From Erysipelotrichaceae bacterium (GTDB taxonomy: Bacteria; Bacillota_I; Bacilli_A; Erysipelotrichales; Erysipelotrichaceae): 42,433 nt of DNA. The DNA lies in NCBI GenBank assembly GCA_900770275.1, contig CAAGJS010000175.1, positions 1-42,433 on the forward strand, given 5' to 3'. The translations under genes were made by a program, and so were the position numbers. Under the pieces are notes generated by a model that had not been told where the DNA came from, did not search any database, and was given only the letters and a program-made list of their open reading frames with translations. This document shows positions 40,126 to 42,433 of the stretch, piece by piece; the first letter of the stretch is position 1; each line of letters begins with the position of its first letter.

Positions 40126-42039
40126 TTAATATCCGAGTGCCCGCAGAAGCGTATCTGCACCGGCTTCGTTGATGTCACCGTTCTTTAGAGCCTTGTCGAT
40201 AATATCGGCAAGCGTCCCGGCGTCCGCGCCCTTTGCAAATTTCGCCTGGATCTCGCCAAGAACCATGCCGTATTTGCTTCCGTAGTTACCAGCCTCGGAG
40301 TTTTTCTTGATAGTATCGTAATCAAGGGGGGTTGCGGTGACGCCGCTACCGTTGACAAAAGACTTCTTTGTGGATTTGTTTTCACTTCCATCGTCATACG
40401 GCTGCCCGAAGTAATATTCATAGGCCGCCAGCGTGGAATCGTTCACGATGCCTTTTTCAAGGGCTTCAACCGTCTGTGCCGCAGTCAGCCTTGGTTTGCT
40501 GCTGCCGGAAGAACTTCCAGTGCTTTTCTTGGCGGCCTGCTGTGTGTAATACTTCTCCTGGGCGGAAAGCTCGGAGGTAGTCAGCCCAGATGCCGCGATA
40601 AGATCCTGGTCGAGGTCGGCGATCTTTCCGCCGGCGGCCAGGTATGCCGCAATGCGGTCCTGCGCAGCAGACTTCTGATTTTCAGACTGAGTATTGCCGT
40701 ACTGCTCACGCTCCCAAGCGGTTTCGTCAGCATACCTCTGATCTTCAACGGAATCACGATAAACGCCATACTGGAAGTTCCGGTCCGTGTTCCACTGGCC
40801 GAGATCGTCCAGATACTTGTCGTAATCGTCCTGGCCCAACTGTCGGTACATATTGGCCTTATCCAGAAGGTCGCTCCGGTCGCTGGAATACATCTGCCGC
40901 GCAACGTCCTCCAGCTGGCTCATGAACTGGTTATACTCCTGCTGCGCAGCGGTGGCCGCATAGGAGCTTGCAAGGCCGCCGGTGCGGCTGGAAATCTGTC
41001 CAAGGACATCCTGCATACTCATGCGCCCCTGGTTTCCGTATCGCTCCGCAAGGGCCTTGTACTGGTCGCCTTTTGTCCAGTCATCATAGTTCATGGCCGC
41101 AAGCTCATTTGCAACCTGGTTCAGAAGATCATCCCACTGGGACCCCTGCCATTCCGGCGCAGAACCGCCGCTCCCAAAGTTCCCCTGGCCGAACATTGAC
41201 AGGATGGAATCCATATCGATGTTCTGGCCGCCGCTTGAACCACCATTCCAAAGGTTAAGGAAGTTCTGCTGGGCACTGTCAGGGGAGATGGTATCAAGGC
41301 CCCACTGCTGCCGACGTGCGTCCACGGTCGATTTTGCAAGCAGGTCCGTGACGTTTCCCTTGCTGTCGATGGTATATCCGTAGCCGCTTCGGATGGCATT
41401 TGCCTTCGCATTTGCATCCGCCCATGACATTTTCCCTTCACTTGCCAGCTTGCGGTACTTATCAATCGTATCCTTATCATTTTTGGTAAGAATCTCATTG
41501 TCCGTCCAGGCACCGGCGCTGTTGTAGGTCCCGTTTCCGGCGTTGATGTCCAAATGCGGGGTATAGTCCGCAACGCCCTTGACGGCCCTGGTGGCATAGC
41601 CGTTATCGTCATAGAAAACGGTATAGTCGTTGGAAATGGCAATCTTCCCGGCGAGGTCAGGACGGCGGGCCATATTCGCGCCAACCTGATATGTAACGCC
41701 GCCCTGCTTATAGTTCTTGACGTCGCTGTTGATGGTCGGAACGCCGTAGATGCCGCCGCCGGTCTGGGTGTAGTCGATTCCGTTAAAATGCAGTCCATTG
41801 TTCTGGTTACTACCGCCAGAGGATCCGCCGGAAGAACCAGAGGAAGAGCCGCGGTCATTGGAATTGTATTCGTTTCCGTACCTGCCGCCGGAATATCCGG
41901 CGTTGCTGCGGATACTCTCCGCTTCGTTGTGTGCGTCTGCCCAGGACATTTCTCCACGCTCTGCCGCCGCCGTTACCGCCGCAATACGGTCCTGGTCCTT
42001 CTGGGAAAGGTTTTCCTTGTCGTATTTGGAAACTGCCAT
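40126..42039 (-). CDS. Probable internal/ejection virion protein
   Basis: The 637-residue protein contains a repeated motif: residues about 12-50 (DQDRIAAVTAAAERGEMSWA then DAHNEAESIRSNAGYSGG) and about 188-225 (DTIDKYRKLASEGKMSWADA then NAKANAIRSGYGYT). Ser/Gly-rich linkers (about 55-80, 265-290, 510-520) separate helical, Gln/Tyr-rich segments. It ends ALKNGDINEAGADTLLRALG. Size, low complexity and position just before the giant protein suggest an ejection or tail-tube protein co-injected with DNA. No enzymatic motif seen. Confidence 0.6.
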   Translation of the reverse strand: MAVSKYDKENLSQKDQDRIAAVTAAAERGEMSWADAHNEAESIRSNAGYSGGRYGNEYNSNDRGSSSGSSGGSSGGSNQNNGLHFNGIDYTQTGGGIYGVPTINSDVKNYKQGGVTYQVGANMARRPDLAGKIAISNDYTVFYDDNGYATRAVKGVADYTPHLDINAGNGTYNSAGAWTDNEILTKNDKDTIDKYRKLASEGKMSWADANAKANAIRSGYGYTIDSKGNVTDLLAKSTVDARRQQWGLDTISPDSAQQNFLNLWNGGSSGGQNIDMDSILSMFGQGNFGSGGSAPEWQGSQWDDLLNQVANELAAMNYDDWTKGDQYKALAERYGNQGRMSMQDVLGQISSRTGGLASSYAATAAQQEYNQFMSQLEDVARQMYSSDRSDLLDKANMYRQLGQDDYDKYLDDLGQWNTDRNFQYGVYRDSVEDQRYADETAWEREQYGNTQSENQKSAAQDRIAAYLAAGGKIADLDQDLIAASGLTTSELSAQEKYYTQQAAKKSTGSSSGSSKPRLTAAQTVEALEKGIVNDSTLAAYEYYFGQPYDDGSENKSTKKSFVNGSGVTATPLDYDTIKKNSEAGNYGSKYGMVLGEIQAKFAKGADAGTLADIIDKALKNGDINEAGADTLLRALGY

Positions 42040-42052
42040 TCTTAATCACTCC

Positions 42053-42406
42053 TTATGTCGTAGTAGTGGGATTTTCCAGAGCGGAAACACGCTGATCCAG
42101 GCTTTCGAGTGTGCTCTGCATCGTAGATAGCGTAGAATTGATGTCTCCAATCTGCGTGGAAAGGCCGTTGATTGTACCGTTCATTCCGTTAATTGAACTC
42201 TGCATAGCGGAAATGCTGTTACTCATGGCCTGCAAGAGAATGTACATCTGCGCGCTTGTCATTTGTCCCTTTAAGGATTTCGTGACATTGCTCATAGAAA
42301 ATTCGATTCTCTCACCCATGTAACCGATATAGTTCTCAATGATAGATAGGCTTTTCTGCACATCGTTGACGTCCAGCTTATCCATGCTTTCTGGAAGAAC
42401 AGCCAT
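42053..42406 (-). CDS. Coiled-coil virion protein (needle- or fibre-like)
   Basis: The 117-residue protein is helical for its first half. The second half is a regular heptad coiled coil (INGLSTQIGDINSTLSTMQS then TLESLDQRVSALENP) with a Thr tail. Such short trimeric coiled coils occur in tail needles and fibre adaptors. Its ATG shares a base with the stop of the 516-aa tail gene across the genome junction. Precise role unknown. Confidence 0.65.
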   Translation of the reverse strand: MAVLPESMDKLDVNDVQKSLSIIENYIGYMGERIEFSMSNVTKSLKGQMTSAQMYILLQAMSNSISAMQSSINGMNGTINGLSTQIGDINSTLSTMQSTLESLDQRVSALENPTTTT

Positions 42407-42433
42407 TACACATCACTCCCAACAGAGAATTCA
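42315..42433. repeat. Terminal direct overlap, right copy
   Basis: Exact second copy of bases 1-119. Joining the two copies restores continuous genes across the junction: the 117-aa coiled-coil gene (42053-42406) and the 516-aa tail gene (92-1642), whose stop overlaps its start. Confidence 0.95.

Noticed and set aside
1..42433. tRNA genes, CRISPR arrays and rRNA
   Set aside because: No cloverleaf with a GTTCRA-type arm and no regularly spaced repeat array was recognised by eye; short tRNAs could still be missed without a dedicated search.

Overview
The window is one complete circular phage genome of about 42.3 kb. Bases 1-119 are repeated exactly at 42315-42433, so the contig closes on itself and the non-redundant genome is about 42,314 bp. 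The gene set (RecT/YqaJ recombination, r1t-type holin, CHAP endolysin, Prp-like protease, small phage proteins opening RLIDADAL or MERLTKR) points to a phage of a gut Firmicute, most likely a Clostridia/Oscillospiraceae-like host. N4-gp56-type capsid, P22-like portal and small terminase, no tape-measure or sheath gene, and very large ejection-type proteins suggest a podovirus-like virion. An XRE repressor-like gene and an IS30-type DDE transposase, with no tyrosine or serine integrase, suggest a temperate phage that may integrate by transposition.

Nearly everything is on the minus strand, so transcription runs from high to low coordinates and across the origin of the numbering. Region 24169-24357 holds a strong early promoter (TTGACA-17-AATAAT) flanked by AAACTTGG operator-like sites. 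It is followed by an IS30-like HTH protein, a 3D-domain secreted protein, a circularly permuted cytosine methyltransferase, an XRE/winged-helix regulator, a MazG-like protein, a zinc-ribbon protein, a YqaJ exonuclease, RecT, a DnaD-like initiator carrying candidate origin iterons, and a run of small accessory genes ending with a DUF1064 nuclease (about 14.5 kb).

The morphogenesis genes follow: small and large terminase, portal, a Prp-like cysteine protease, scaffold and capsid that both carry a Prp-type N-terminal cleavage motif, a coiled-coil protein and a strong terminator at 7049-7089. Next come a fibre protein, the Ig-like/C-type-lectin target of a diversity-generating retroelement (DGR), its template repeat and reverse transcriptase, a two-module carbohydrate-binding protein, small connector-like genes and a beta-propeller tail protein. 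After wrapping round, there is a coiled-coil protein, a 637-aa probable ejection protein and a 4,021-aa polyvalent protein (28048-40113) with ADP-ribosyltransferase, N6-methylase, SNF2 helicase and HExxH protease modules.

The lysis block (27549-25889) contains small membrane and micro-proteins, a holin and an endolysin with an SLH-like tail, followed by the XRE repressor and the transposase. A single AT-rich plus-strand membrane-protein gene (27643-28029) sits between the giant gene and the lysis block.

The most striking features are: an intact DGR in which all eight VR/TR differences fall on template adenines; two small genes with perfect Shine-Dalgarno sites nested in the +1 frame of the giant gene, exactly flanking the ADP-ribosyltransferase module; a phage-encoded Prp with matching motifs in scaffold and capsid; and a transposase beside an inverted-repeat promoter region that could be the joined phage ends.
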